A DNA stretch of 58,379 bases, taken from the NCBI GenBank assembly GCA_043809645.1, contig JBDROX010000003.1:1-58379 (forward strand). Reading direction: 5' to 3'. Source of the DNA: JBDROX01 sp043809645. Lineage in GTDB: Bacteria > Patescibacteriota > Patescibacteriia > Magasanikbacterales > UBA922. Made by a program: the position numbers and the translations under genes. Below the pieces are notes generated by a model, which was not told the DNA's origin, did not search any database, and saw only the letters and a list, made by a program, of their open reading frames with translations. Shown piece by piece: positions 25,008-33,885 of the stretch (its first letter is position 1; every line of letters begins with the position of its first letter).

Positions 25008-26417
25008 ATGAGAGAAGACTTCTTGGAGAAGAAAAGGAGAGTACTTACAAAAGCACTGGAACACCTGGACACTATATCATCCGAGGAGGATTATCTCAGA
25101 AAAAGAAGTGACGCAACGATCCAGAAGCGTGCCCTTCAAATGAAAAGGGCAAAAAATTCTGCGTTCGATACTGTTGCACTCTGGGGGCTCTACGGAAAAG
25201 AAGACATGCACAGATACAAATCTCTCACACTTCCACTCTTTTCTACCACAGCAGGAGGCTCTTATGACAGCCTCCTAGACGGATCGCTCCTACTCTCATA
25301 CCAGACAACCAATGACCCGAACAAGATATACTCTCGTATTGATAATATCAATCCAGACCACCTCGCATGGAAGTTCGCAGCGCTCGAAGGCTTCGATGTT
25401 TCAGAACTCACCGAGGGACTCTGCACCTCCTCTGGCATGTCTGCGATCACTATGGCGACTATGCCGTTCATGAAGCCAGGCGACAACTGTGTGTCATCGA
25501 ACAGAGTGTACGGTGGAACACAACAGCTCTTTGGTGTGACATTTCCGAACTTTGGATGGTCAAATCGATGGGTAGACGAGCCATGGAATCTTGAATCCTG
25601 GGAGAAAAAAATTGATGAAAAAACAAAGTTTCTTTTTGTAGAATCTCCAAGTAATCCAACACTCTACGTCGCAGATATCCGCGCACTGTCTGATCTTGCG
25701 CATACTCATGACATTCCACTCATAGTCGACTCCACACTTGCCTCTCCAGCACTCTCACGTCCACTAGAGCATGGCGCAGACATTGTGGTACACTCTATGT
25801 CAAAAGTATCGAACGGAAGCTGTAGATCGATCGGTGGCGTCATAGTTACGAAGGAAACTATAGTGACCAAGTCAGAAGAACTCAGAGACCACTTCGCAAA
25901 TAAACTCAAAGGTGGGCACTTCAGAAATCTCGGTTCATGCCTATCACCATTCAACGCTATGATGATCTGGGATGAGATGGGGACGATCCGCATCCGCATG
26001 AAAGAGCATTGCAGAAAGGCAATGGTTATTGCCCACTTCCTCGACAAACACCCAATGATCGAGCATGTGAACTATCCAGGACTTTCAAATCATCCTCAGC
26101 ATGAACTGGCAAAGAAACTCCTAAAATTCCCTGATGGAGAAAATGGCTTTGGTTATCTCATGTCGTTCAATATCAAAGGTGGTCTCGAGAAAGCGGCTGA
26201 GTTTGCACAGGTATTTGACTTCGGTGCACAGGTGACCCACCTCGGTGGAAGCTATACTGTCTGGGTCCACAATGCAACGACGACTCATGGCCAGATGACT
26301 TCTGAAGAAAGACAAAAAGCTGGCGTTCTCGACAACATGATAAGATATTCAGTTGGACTCGAGGGCACAGACGACGCTATTGCATCGCTGGACAGAGCGC
26401 TGAAAAAAATTTCTTAA
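25008..26417 (+). CDS. Cys/Met metabolism PLP-dependent enzyme (gamma-synthase/lyase type)
   Basis: 469 residues. Fold-type I PLP enzyme of the cystathionine gamma-synthase / O-acetylhomoserine sulfhydrylase / methionine gamma-lyase family. PLP-binding pieces: SSGMSAITMATM, FVESPSNPTLYVADI, IVDSTLASPALSRPLEHGAD, and the Schiff-base lysine in VHSMSKVSNG. The C-terminal half has GGSYTVWVHNATTTHGQM and IRYSVGLEGTDDAI, the latter giving the substrate-carboxylate Arg. It is somewhat longer at the N-terminus than the typical 390-430 residues. No other Met or Cys biosynthesis genes lie nearby, so a catabolic or salvage role is possible. Confidence 0.85.
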   Translation: MREDFLEKKRRVLTKALEHLDTISSEEDYLRKRSDATIQKRALQMKRAKNSAFDTVALWGLYGKEDMHRYKSLTLPLFSTTAGGSYDSLLDGSLLLSYQTTNDPNKIYSRIDNINPDHLAWKFAALEGFDVSELTEGLCTSSGMSAITMATMPFMKPGDNCVSSNRVYGGTQQLFGVTFPNFGWSNRWVDEPWNLESWEKKIDEKTKFLFVESPSNPTLYVADIRALSDLAHTHDIPLIVDSTLASPALSRPLEHGADIVVHSMSKVSNGSCRSIGGVIVTKETIVTKSEELRDHFANKLKGGHFRNLGSCLSPFNAMMIWDEMGTIRIRMKEHCRKAMVIAHFLDKHPMIEHVNYPGLSNHPQHELAKKLLKFPDGENGFGYLMSFNIKGGLEKAAEFAQVFDFGAQVTHLGGSYTVWVHNATTTHGQMTSEERQKAGVLDNMIRYSVGLEGTDDAIASLDRALKKIS

Positions 26418-26430
26418 CATCTAAAAACAA

Positions 26431-26463
26431 AAAAACACCCCGCTACATGGCCGGGTGTTTTTG
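26431..26463. terminator. Bidirectional terminator
   Basis: AAAAACACCC and GGGTGTTTTT pair around CGCTACATGGCC, between the convergent PLP enzyme and M23 peptidase genes. Confidence 0.8.
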
Positions 26464-26492
26464 CTTTGTGATATATGCCTTGTGTCAGGTGA

Positions 26493-27881
26493 TCAGCGAA
26501 TATACTGCAACGGATTATTCCTTTTCCCTCCAGCCCTAATCTCGAAGTGAATATGTGATCCTGTCGAACGACCCGTCGATCCCATGTCAGCTACGACCTG
26601 CCCTTGGGCAACGGATTGACCAGCGCTCACCCTTAGCACGCTTGCATGCGCATAGACGCTCTGGAACCCTCCACCGTGGTCAAGAATAACATAACACCCA
26701 TACCCACCATTCCACCCACATTGAGATTTGATAACTGTTCCTGCTTTACTTGCATAGAGAGGAGTGCCAACTGGGCCAGCAATATCCAGTCCTGTGTGTC
26801 TCCATCCATAATATTGTGTAATGATACGAGCTGATGTTGGCCAGAGCCAGCCAGAACCAGCCGGGGCTGCTGGTGACGGAGGTGGTGCAGCAACACTACT
26901 GAGCTGATTGTAGGTTCTTGTTGGTTGCGGTGCCGGAGCGCTTATAATAGGCTTTGGTTTTTCTCCGCCCGGAACAGTGAGTTCCTCTCCAATCACGATA
27001 TCTGACCCATCGTTTTTTAATTTGTTCTGTTTGATAATAGCATCTGCTTCTGCATTATAAAGCTTTGCAATCTTGTGAACAGTATCTCCACTCTTCACAG
27101 TATGGACAAGGCCATCGACAGGAAGAATCGTCAGCTGGTCTCCAGGCCTAATATATGACCTGGAAGTAAGGTCATTTGCCCAGAGCACGGTGAGCTGAGA
27201 AATGTCATATTTTTCTGCAATGAGACCAATAGTTTCTCCAGACTGAACAGTATGGGTTACTACCTTCGTTCTCGACCCAGAAGGTGCGCCGGGTGTTGTT
27301 GGCGAAGAAGGAATTTCATTTCCTGGTAGGATAGTCGGCTTCGTAACCGCAGATCCGCCTGTTGAAATAGCAGTGATCTCCTCTGGTCCTTGTGCCTGTC
27401 CTCCTGCAGGTGCGTTTGGAATCTCTGCTGTTACTGACCGCTGTCTCCACGCAGAACCGATCTCTGGCTGAAGTGAAGCCATGTCTGTAGTTACTTCCTC
27501 GATATCATCGAGCTCTTGTGCTGGCCCAACTACTCTATAGAGGAGTGTGTCTCGTCCAGGAATTCTTTCTAAATCTCTGGTATAGAGCTTGCTGTGCGGA
27601 ACCATGACGACAATAGCGACCAAAAAAAGTACAACTTGAAGTGTGTTTCTCTTTCCGATGAAGTCAATAATTCTACCACCTTTTTGTACGCTTGCCGGCC
27701 CAATTTTTTTCTTCATCCGAAATCCAACCTTATACAGGAGAAGCCCCACTGAAGATCTGTACTTCAGTGCAGCCTTCTCAAAATAGAAAACGGTTTTTTG
27801 GACAAGCCAAACGAGAGCACGTTTGAGGTATACAAGACCTCGGAGCGCCAAAAGAAATAATTTTTTTATGAAGTATTGCAT
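26493..27881 (-). CDS. LysM-LysM-M23 peptidoglycan endopeptidase
   Basis: 462 residues; start at 27881 (MQYFIKKLFLLALRG). A basic, helical N-terminal region is followed by a membrane anchor (NTLQVVLFLVAIVVMVPHS), a linker with Pro/Thr, LysM1 (HTVQSGETIGLIAEKYDI), LysM2 (HTVKSGDTVHKIAKLYN), a Pro-rich spacer and the M23 domain: ITQYYGWRHTGLDIAGP gives the zinc-binding His and Asp, GSHIHFEI the HxH. It probably cuts peptide cross-links during growth or division. The cytoplasmic 140-residue N-terminus is longer than in typical family members. Confidence 0.92.
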   Translation of the reverse strand: MQYFIKKLFLLALRGLVYLKRALVWLVQKTVFYFEKAALKYRSSVGLLLYKVGFRMKKKIGPASVQKGGRIIDFIGKRNTLQVVLFLVAIVVMVPHSKLYTRDLERIPGRDTLLYRVVGPAQELDDIEEVTTDMASLQPEIGSAWRQRSVTAEIPNAPAGGQAQGPEEITAISTGGSAVTKPTILPGNEIPSSPTTPGAPSGSRTKVVTHTVQSGETIGLIAEKYDISQLTVLWANDLTSRSYIRPGDQLTILPVDGLVHTVKSGDTVHKIAKLYNAEADAIIKQNKLKNDGSDIVIGEELTVPGGEKPKPIISAPAPQPTRTYNQLSSVAAPPPSPAAPAGSGWLWPTSARIITQYYGWRHTGLDIAGPVGTPLYASKAGTVIKSQCGWNGGYGCYVILDHGGGFQSVYAHASVLRVSAGQSVAQGQVVADMGSTGRSTGSHIHFEIRAGGKRNNPLQYIR

Positions 27882-28030
27882 AATGCAATGTGCCCTTCCC
27901 CCACAGAAAAGCAGCAGGTAGTATCTCAAAATAAAGGACTTTCGTCAAGATAGAAAAAGGGCACGCTACTTGACATTTCGCTAAAATAAGACTATTCTAA
28001 GTCCCGCTTATACACATTATTTTTTAATAT

Positions 28031-29470
28031 ATGTCATACACAACCAAAAATCTCGAAAACAGTCAGGTTGAGTTTATTTTTACTATAAAACCAGAGGATT
28101 ACGAAAAGCACCTACATAAAACTGCAGAGAAAATTTCCAATAGAACAACAATCAAAGGCTTTCGAAAATGAAAAGCGCCGTACGAAAAAATTAAACAAGA
28201 TGTTGGCGAAATGGCCATTCTTCAGGAAGCCGTAGAAGATATTGTCAAAGAGACATTCTATGCAGCTGTCATTGAAGAAAAGCTCGAGACTATTGGCATG
28301 CCAGAAATTAATGTAGAAAAACTTGCCCCAGGCAACGCCGTTGAATACAAGGCAACAGTAGCCCTCCTCCCAAAGGTAAAGCTCTACGACATTGATAAGA
28401 TCAAAATCGCGCACGAAATAAAACCTGTTGATGACAAGAAGGTCGAGGAAACTCTCGACGCCGTACGCGGTATGCATGCCACAGAAATCGTGAAGGTAGG
28501 ACCTGCAGAAGGAACAGATAAACTTGTCCTCGACATGGATATGTTCCTCGATAAAGTCCCAGTGGATGGCGGTCAGGCAAAAGATCACCAAGTATATCTT
28601 TCTGAAAAACATTACATCCCAGGATTTAACGAGCAGGTGGCTGGGCTCAAGAAAGACGAGGAAAAAAAATTCTCACTCGAATTTCCAAAAGAACACTACC
28701 AAAAACATCTTGCAGGGAAGAAAGTTGACTTCAAAGTGAAGGTAAAGGAAGTCTATGAACGACAGCTCCCAGAACTTTCTGATGACCTCGCAAAGATACT
28801 TGGTCAGGAGAGTGTAGAAAAACTCAAGGTGCTCGTTCACGACAATCTTCTCCAGGAAGAGAAACAAAAGGCTGACCAAAAAGCTGAAATTGAAATCCTC
28901 GAAACACTCATTGAAAAATCAGAGATAGAGTCTATTCCAGAAATACTCATCAATGCAGAGAGACAGAAGATGTTTTATGAACTAAAGAATGACTTGGACA
29001 AACATGGTATTCCTGTAGAAAAATATCTCGAAGACCTCAAAAAAACAGAAGAAGAGCTCTTCAATGACTTCAAAGCGCAGGCAGAGAAACGTGCAAAGGC
29101 CGCCCTGATCTCTAGACAATTTGCACTCGACTTCGAGGTGAAAGTTGGGGAGCAGGAGCTTGAAACAGAAATGGAAATGATGCGAACTATGTATAAAGAT
29201 AATGAAGAATATCTTGAAAATTTGAAAAAGCCAGAGGTGAAAGACAGCATTGCCACTGCTATGCAAAACAAGAAAGTCATGCAATTCCTCAAAGGAAAAA
29301 TCCTTGGTGAGGAATATATGAAGAAAGCAAACCTGAAGGATCTTGGCTGTGCCTCCTGTAGATCTGGGGAACACGACCATGTGCATGATAATGATGATGA
29401 AAAGAAGGATGGCAAGAAGGAAGAGGCTGCAGAAGACACAGATAAATCTCAAGATACAAATAACAAATAA
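28031..29470 (+). CDS. tig: Trigger factor with an in-frame UGA codon
   Basis: The ribosome-bound chaperone and prolyl isomerase. Reading from ATG 28031 gives MSYTTKNLENSQVEFIFTIK then FRK-UGA-KAPYEKIKQ, with the UGA at 28169-28171. In other trigger factors this is the ribosome-binding signature GFRxGKxP, so UGA replaces the conserved Gly; GGA to TGA is a single change. The rest is normal: the PPIase domain (VPVDGGQAKDHQVYLSEK; IPGFNEQVAGLKKDEEKK) and the SurA-like C-terminal arm, ending in a His/Asp-rich tail (HDHVHDNDDE). If UGA stops translation, only a restart at ATG 28211 is possible, lacking the ribosome-binding domain. See findings. Confidence 0.85.
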
Positions 29471-29482
29471 GCACCAAATACC

Positions 29483-29515
29483 AAAAGTCCAGACTTGCTG
29501 TTCTGGACTTTTTTT
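29483..29515 (+). terminator. Terminator of tig
   Basis: AAAAGTCCAGA - CTTGCTG - TTCTGGACTTTTTTT. Confidence 0.85.
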
Positions 29516-29586
29516 ATTACACTTTGATTACCTGCTGCTTGTATTTTATTTGTTTTTTGAAATTTGAGTATTGAAATTTTTTTTAT

Positions 29587-29811
29587 ATGCAGAAAATTAA
29601 CCTTACAATTATTCCTCGTTCTTCCAAAAACGAAATAATACAGCTCTCTGAGGACTCATATAAAATCAAACTCACTGCAGCACCGGTCGATGGAGAGGCA
29701 AATAAAAAGCTTATTGAATTTCTTAACAAAGAATGGAAAGTATCAAAATCGAAGATCACGATTGTGAAGGGTTTGAAAAGTAGGAATAAAGTTATAAAAA
29801 TTGAAGACTAA
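29587..29811 (+). CDS. DUF167 (YggU) family protein
   Basis: 74 residues: INLTIIPRSSKNEI, then YKIKLTAAPVDGEANKKLIEFL and ITIVKGLKSRNKVIKI, the standard DUF167 core. Function unknown across the family. No SD. It ends 20 bases before a shared terminator. Confidence 0.85.
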   Translation: MQKINLTIIPRSSKNEIIQLSEDSYKIKLTAAPVDGEANKKLIEFLNKEWKVSKSKITIVKGLKSRNKVIKIED

Positions 29812-30821
29812 ATATAATTATTATTGAAACAAAAAAACACCATTCGTTGGTGTTTTTTTGACTGTCCCCAAACGCTCGCATTGCTGAGTGAACCCGAGTA
29901 TTCGGGGTCAGGAGGCTCGCTGTTCGTCTTCAGGTGGATCTTGTCGTTCGCATAGGCGATATACAGACTTCCACCAGATGGCGTGAATGGCGCTCCACCT
30001 GTCTGTGTCTCTCCATCCGCATACCCCTCCGTGCAGATAAACCCGGTGCGGTACGCATATGAATTATGGCCGTAATCGTACCAGTATGTACACAACCCCT
30101 TGTGGCATGCGCCATCATAGTTTGACTCGAAGTCTGCCGCCGGACAGTCGTCATCCGTAACACAGGACTTGCATCCCGGGGTAGAGGTGCTTACACAACC
30201 ATCCTTGTCCAGGTAGTCCTGCGTGCACGGGTTCCCATCATCACAGTCCTCTGAAACACCGCACGAAAAAAAGTCACACTCCCCTTCGATGCAAACCCCA
30301 AGATCCAGACCTGGCGACTGCTCACCCTCCTGGCACGGCGTGTAGTCTGGCGTGTCGACTTTGGCACACGTCCCTCCGCCATCGGACTTGTAGATCCAGC
30401 AGAAATCCTTTGTACACGGATTGCCAACGTCGCACTCAACATCTTCCGTGCAAGGCACCTGCGACGGTGCCTCGACACACTGGTCTCCGTCGCAGGTGCC
30501 GGTTGGGCACTGCCCGGACGCGTTGTTGGCCACCTTGCACACGCCGTCCGAGCCACACCCGTAGTAGATATGGCTCCAGACGCCGTCCTGGCACGTCAGC
30601 TTCTCGAGCTGCTCGCAGTTGCATTCTGGCTGAGGACTGGCATCCTGCGCCACGTCTGCACTGTCAGGACCCATGTCCTGACCGACATCCTCCTCGACCT
30701 GCCCCTCGTCCGCGTAGAGCGAAGTATCGGACGACATGCCGCCTGACACCATGCCCTGGCGGCCATCCTCCAAACAGGAGACCAAGAGCATCGATGCGAT
30801 CACGATCATAAACTTCTTCAT
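29808..30821 (-). CDS. Cys-rich myxobacterial-style lipoprotein, 3' end apparently lost (unit F)
   Basis: 337 residues from ATG 30821, set by GGAAAGGA 6-8 bases upstream. Signal peptide MKKFMIVIASMLLVSC with lipobox LVSC; then an acidic linker and Cys-rich repeats of the form CxxDxDCDDGNPCTxDxC (CGVSEDCDDGNPCTQDY; CTEDVECDVGNPCTKDFC), typical of myxobacterial and other deltaproteobacterial surface proteins. GC-rich codons. The last residues (QSKKHQRMVFFCFNNNYI) are the translation of the native terminator at 29831-29859, and the frame finally stops inside DUF167. The natural stop is therefore missing: the 3' end was probably cut at about 29860. Confidence 0.75.
   Translation of the reverse strand: MKKFMIVIASMLLVSCLEDGRQGMVSGGMSSDTSLYADEGQVEEDVGQDMGPDSADVAQDASPQPECNCEQLEKLTCQDGVWSHIYYGCGSDGVCKVANNASGQCPTGTCDGDQCVEAPSQVPCTEDVECDVGNPCTKDFCWIYKSDGGGTCAKVDTPDYTPCQEGEQSPGLDLGVCIEGECDFFSCGVSEDCDDGNPCTQDYLDKDGCVSTSTPGCKSCVTDDDCPAADFESNYDGACHKGLCTYWYDYGHNSYAYRTGFICTEGYADGETQTGGAPFTPSGGSLYIAYANDKIHLKTNSEPPDPEYSGSLSNASVWGQSKKHQRMVFFCFNNNYI
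29831..29860. terminator. Bidirectional terminator (DUF167 / unit F)
   Basis: AAAAAAACACCA - TTCG - TTGGTGTTTTTTT. Confidence 0.85.
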
Positions 30822-30956
30822 TGTTGTGTCCTTTCCCACTTTTTGGCTCGCACCACGGCAGTGAGAACCGATTAATAGTTTGCTAATTTCTCCCTATTAT
30901 TATCCATTTCTCGACCAAACAACAACAGAGAGAAATCTGTTTGTAAAGAACCGCGT

Positions 30957-30992
30957 ATTATAGGCCAAAAACACCCTTTTGTCAAGGGTGTT
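30957..30992 (-). promoter_or_regulatory. Composite terminator-promoter element driving unit F
   Basis: On the minus strand AACACCC/GGGTGTT form a hairpin with TTGACA (30980-30985) in it, a U-tract in the 17-base spacer and a perfect TATAAT (30957-30962). It also acts as terminator after yidD. An approximately 135-base leader follows before the start of unit F. Confidence 0.75.
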
Positions 30993-31023
30993 TTACAATT
31001 ATTTTGCTAAAATAAACGATTTT

Positions 31024-31290
31024 CTACTTCGGAAGATCAATTCCCCCTTTGTTCCAGGGATTACATCTCAGTACTCTCCAGCCAGACTTTGCAATACCAA
31101 CAAAAACACCTCTTTTTTTAATTATTTCTTTTGAATATTGGCTACATGTAGGGAAAAATTTACAATAGCCGTGTGGAAAGACTTTTTTGGCCCAAAAACT
31201 ATGATCTGGGGAAAAGAGTCTTTGATACACATAAATAAGCCCAAGAAGGGCATATCGAGGAATTCTGATAATTTTTGCTAGTGTTAGCAC
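31024..31290 (-). CDS. yidD: YidD membrane protein insertion efficiency factor
   Basis: 88 residues with an N-terminal hydrophobic/amphipathic helix, YVYQRLFSPDH, then CKFFPTCSQYSKEIIKKRG and RCNPWNKGGIDLPK, the family Cys motifs. It follows rnpA by 13 bases in the rpmH-rnpA-yidD order common near origins. Assists YidC-dependent membrane insertion; yidC would be expected next, but here unit F lies in between and no yidC is in the window. Confidence 0.93.
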   Translation of the reverse strand: MLTLAKIIRIPRYALLGLIYVYQRLFSPDHSFWAKKVFPHGYCKFFPTCSQYSKEIIKKRGVFVGIAKSGWRVLRCNPWNKGGIDLPK

Positions 31291-31303
31291 AAAAAGATAT
31301 TTT

Positions 31304-31690
31304 TTATAGTTTTAAAAGTCCTGCTTTTTTGAGCGCATTAAATAGATCCTGTTCTATCTCATCATACTTTTTCCCTAAAATAAGCGGTTTTGCCATTATT
31401 GACACATGAAACCCCAACTTGAGCATATTCTTCTTCAGAAGAAGACGAACAACCTCTCTCATCTGCCTTTTGACCCTATTTCTCTTCACCGCACTCTTAC
31501 TTACCTTTTTTCCTACAACAAAGCCAATTTTTAAGTTTTTTTCACTATATTCATGCCTCGTATACTTCTCTGGCTCTACTTTCCAAACTTTTATCACCAC
31601 AAGATTACCACTCACAAAGTGACCCTCTTTAAAGAGAATATCAAAATCTTTCATGTGCTTTAATCGGAACTCTTTTGGAAGCATACTCAT
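31304..31690 (-). CDS. rnpA: Ribonuclease P protein component
   Basis: 128 residues; start at 31690 (MSMLPKEFRLKHMKDFD) next to TTATAGTA-type promoter sequence. Binds the RNase P RNA for tRNA 5' maturation. KIGFVVGKKVSKSAVKRNRVKRQMRE is split here as VGKKVSKSAVKRNRVKRQ, the RNR-type signature. Confidence 0.92.
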   Translation of the reverse strand: MSMLPKEFRLKHMKDFDILFKEGHFVSGNLVVIKVWKVEPEKYTRHEYSEKNLKIGFVVGKKVSKSAVKRNRVKRQMREVVRLLLKKNMLKLGFHVSIMAKPLILGKKYDEIEQDLFNALKKAGLLKL

Positions 31691-31743
31691 AGGTACTATA
31701 ACAAAAAAACCCCGCGTTTGCGAAATTTCATTGTGCAAACACT

Positions 31744-31920
31744 TTACCGTGTTTTTCGTCGTCGCTTTCCTGTTCGCTCGTCAGAGACTGTAAGTTTCTT
31801 CTTTGCCTTCTGTCTTCGACGCTTTAGGACATTCCGACCATTCTTGGTCTTCATGCGACTTCGAAAACCATGTGCTTTTGCACGTTTTCTCTTCTTTGGT
31901 TGATATGTTCGCTTTGGCAT
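31744..31920 (-). CDS. rpmH: Ribosomal protein L34 with C-terminal extension
   Basis: 58 residues: MPKRTYQPKKRKRAKAHGF, then SRMKTKNGRNVLKRRRQKAK and KKLTV. Canonical L34 stops here at about 44-46 residues; this one continues with SDERTGKRRRKTR, a basic tail. First gene of the leftward operon; start 31920, stop TAA 31744-31746. Confidence 0.93.
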   Translation of the reverse strand: MPKRTYQPKKRKRAKAHGFRSRMKTKNGRNVLKRRRQKAKKKLTVSDERTGKRRRKTR

Positions 31921-32242
31921 AATGTTCTAGTAAGACGTGATCTGTAGTCTGCAATCTGCAAGACAACTAACGAGCTTCATATTACAGGAGCCAGAGGCTC
32001 TTGTCAAGCATTCTATCCTCACATATAATGACCAGGCTTTTCAGAAGATTTATCACGAGGAGGGCGCCTCCCAAAGTTATCCACACCGTCCACACCTTAT
32101 CCCCACATTACCCACTTTTTAGCTTTTTTTAGCGATTTTACTACCTGACCTTTTGTGTTAAAATGTCTTTACGTCTCAAAATTCTAAGAAAATAGGATAC
32201 CCATAGGACAAATCAATTTGTCTTACTAGTATCCCATCATCT
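31921..32242. promoter_or_regulatory. oriC: Upstream part of the origin (rpmH-dnaA intergenic region)
   Basis: No gene. Contains DnaA box TTATCCACA (32077-32085), then near-boxes GTCCACACC and TTATCCCCACA (32088-32107), all in one orientation. Both the leftward rpmH operon and the rightward dnaA gene must start here; the precise promoters are not clear. No SD precedes dnaA. Confidence 0.7.
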
Positions 32243-33622
32243 ATGACAAACCATGAAATCTGGCAGGCCGTTCTCGCAGAGTTTGAATTGAACCTATCTC
32301 AAGCCAATTTCAAAACTTGGTTTCGCAACACAGGCCTTGCATCGTATGATGGTGGAATTGTTGTTGTTTGTGTTCCAAGCACTTTCATCAAGAGCTGGCT
32401 TGAAAAGAAGCACCATTCCAACATTACAAGGGCACTTGAGCGTGTAACAAAAAAACCAATAAAGCGTGTTGAGTACAAGGTAGAGAACTTGAAAAATATT
32501 GAAGAGAAGGAATGTTCCATGCCAGAAACAGTCACAGTCTCTACTGTGACTACTCCTACCTACTCACAGAAACAGACAAGACCAGGAGACCGATTTGGAC
32601 TGAATGCACGGTACACATTTGATTCTTTCATTGTTGGAAAAGGAAACGAGCTTGCACATGCTGCAGCCCAGGCAGTATCATCTAGACCAGGAGAAGCATA
32701 CAACCCACTCTTTATATATGGTGGCGTTGGTCTCGGAAAGACACATCTTTTGCAAGCCATTGGCCACTCTATGCTTGTGGCAAATGGTCAGACCAAAATC
32801 CTATATGTAAGTAGTGAGAAATTCACAAATGAGTTCGTCTCTGCTGTGAAGAGTGGGCGTGCAAGGGATTTCAAGGATAGATATAGAAATGTTGACCTCC
32901 TCCTCATAGACGACATCCAGTTTATTGGAGGAAAAGAACAAACACAAGAAGAATTTTTTCACACGTTCAATGAACTACACCAAGCTGGAAAACAAGTGGT
33001 GCTGTCGAGTGATCGCCCACCAAAGGCCATTCCTGCGCTCGAGGATAGGCTCAGAAGCCGATTCGAGTGGGGAATGATAGCGGACATCTCTTCTCCTGAC
33101 TTGGAGACAAGAGAAGCCATTCTACAATCGAAGGCACAAGAAAAGGCCTTCCCACTTTCAGGAGACCTGATCCGAGTGGTGGCAACAACAGTCCAGAGTA
33201 ATATCCGTGAACTCGAAGGTGCTCTCAACAAAATCATTGCTTACCACGAACTGAAAAATCTGGAACCAACGAAAGAAAGTATCAAGTCTATTCTTACAAC
33301 CTTTGAAAGCCAAGGGATGAAAAAATCCCTTACACCAAAGGAGTTAATTGTAATGGTCTCTGCATTCTACGACGTGCCAACAGATGAGATACTTGGAAAG
33401 AGTAGGGAGAAGCGCTTGTCTTTTCCACGACAAATTATAATGTTCCTCCTGAGACAAGAATTGAAACTCTCTTACCCAGCCATTGGAACAGAGCTTGGTG
33501 GTAGAGACCACACGACTGCCATGCACGCACACACAAAAATACAAAATGAATTGGAAAATGATCTCAAGTTAAAGCAAGACATGGAGCTTATCAAACAAAG
33601 ACTGTATAGTGATGTCATGTAA
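32243..33622 (+). CDS. dnaA: Chromosomal replication initiator DnaA
   Basis: 459 residues with all four domains. Domain I: IWQAVLAEFELNLSQANFKTWF. AAA+ domain III: YTFDSFIVGKGNELAHAAA, Walker A GGVGLGKTHLLQAIG, Walker B LLLIDDIQFIGGKE, SSDRPPKAI, and the DnaA-specific initiator helix. DNA-binding domain IV: LSYPAIGTELGGRDHTTAMHA. Begins replication by filament formation at the origin on its 3' side. dnaN follows after the 260-base origin region. Confidence 0.97.
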   Translation: MTNHEIWQAVLAEFELNLSQANFKTWFRNTGLASYDGGIVVVCVPSTFIKSWLEKKHHSNITRALERVTKKPIKRVEYKVENLKNIEEKECSMPETVTVSTVTTPTYSQKQTRPGDRFGLNARYTFDSFIVGKGNELAHAAAQAVSSRPGEAYNPLFIYGGVGLGKTHLLQAIGHSMLVANGQTKILYVSSEKFTNEFVSAVKSGRARDFKDRYRNVDLLLIDDIQFIGGKEQTQEEFFHTFNELHQAGKQVVLSSDRPPKAIPALEDRLRSRFEWGMIADISSPDLETREAILQSKAQEKAFPLSGDLIRVVATTVQSNIRELEGALNKIIAYHELKNLEPTKESIKSILTTFESQGMKKSLTPKELIVMVSAFYDVPTDEILGKSREKRLSFPRQIIMFLLRQELKLSYPAIGTELGGRDHTTAMHAHTKIQNELENDLKLKQDMELIKQRLYSDVM

Positions 33623-33885
33623 GTTTCCACAAAAACTGCTAATAACCTTGTGAACAAAACAAACAACATATACACATCTGTGTGAACAAAAACTGACTTT
33701 CCCACAGCAAAAATAAACACCAAATTTTCACCCACATTTGGGTCACAGTATTGTCAGCATGTTTCACACACAAACAAACACAAAAAAACTTGTTATCCTA
33801 GGGCAGTTTTTCTCTTTTTCCACTGTGTCCACACCCCCTATTACTACTACTATTTAAATTATATATATTAATATAGAGAAGAGGT
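33623..33885 (+). other. oriC: Replication origin: DnaA boxes, DnaA-trios and DUE
   Basis: Several DnaA boxes and near-boxes (TTTCCACA at about 33625, TGTGAACAA twice). The core is TGTCCACA (33826-33833), a C5 GC clamp (33834-33838), DnaA-trio repeats TAT-TAC-TAC-TAC-TAT (33839-33853) and the AT-rich unwinding element TTTAAATTATATATATTAA (33853-33872). This matches the basal unwinding system described for Bacillus subtilis. dnaN starts 13 bases after it. Confidence 0.85.

Noticed and set aside
28169..28171. Selenocysteine at the UGA in trigger factor
   Set aside because: The position is a conserved Gly, not Cys, and no obvious hairpin of SECIS type follows directly.
28031..29470. Alternative genetic code 25 (UGA = Gly) for the whole organism
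   Set aside because: All other genes have full-length frames under the standard code and several end in UGA, including ATGA overlaps at 11984 and 12187; no tRNA with anticodon UCA is seen among the tRNA genes here.
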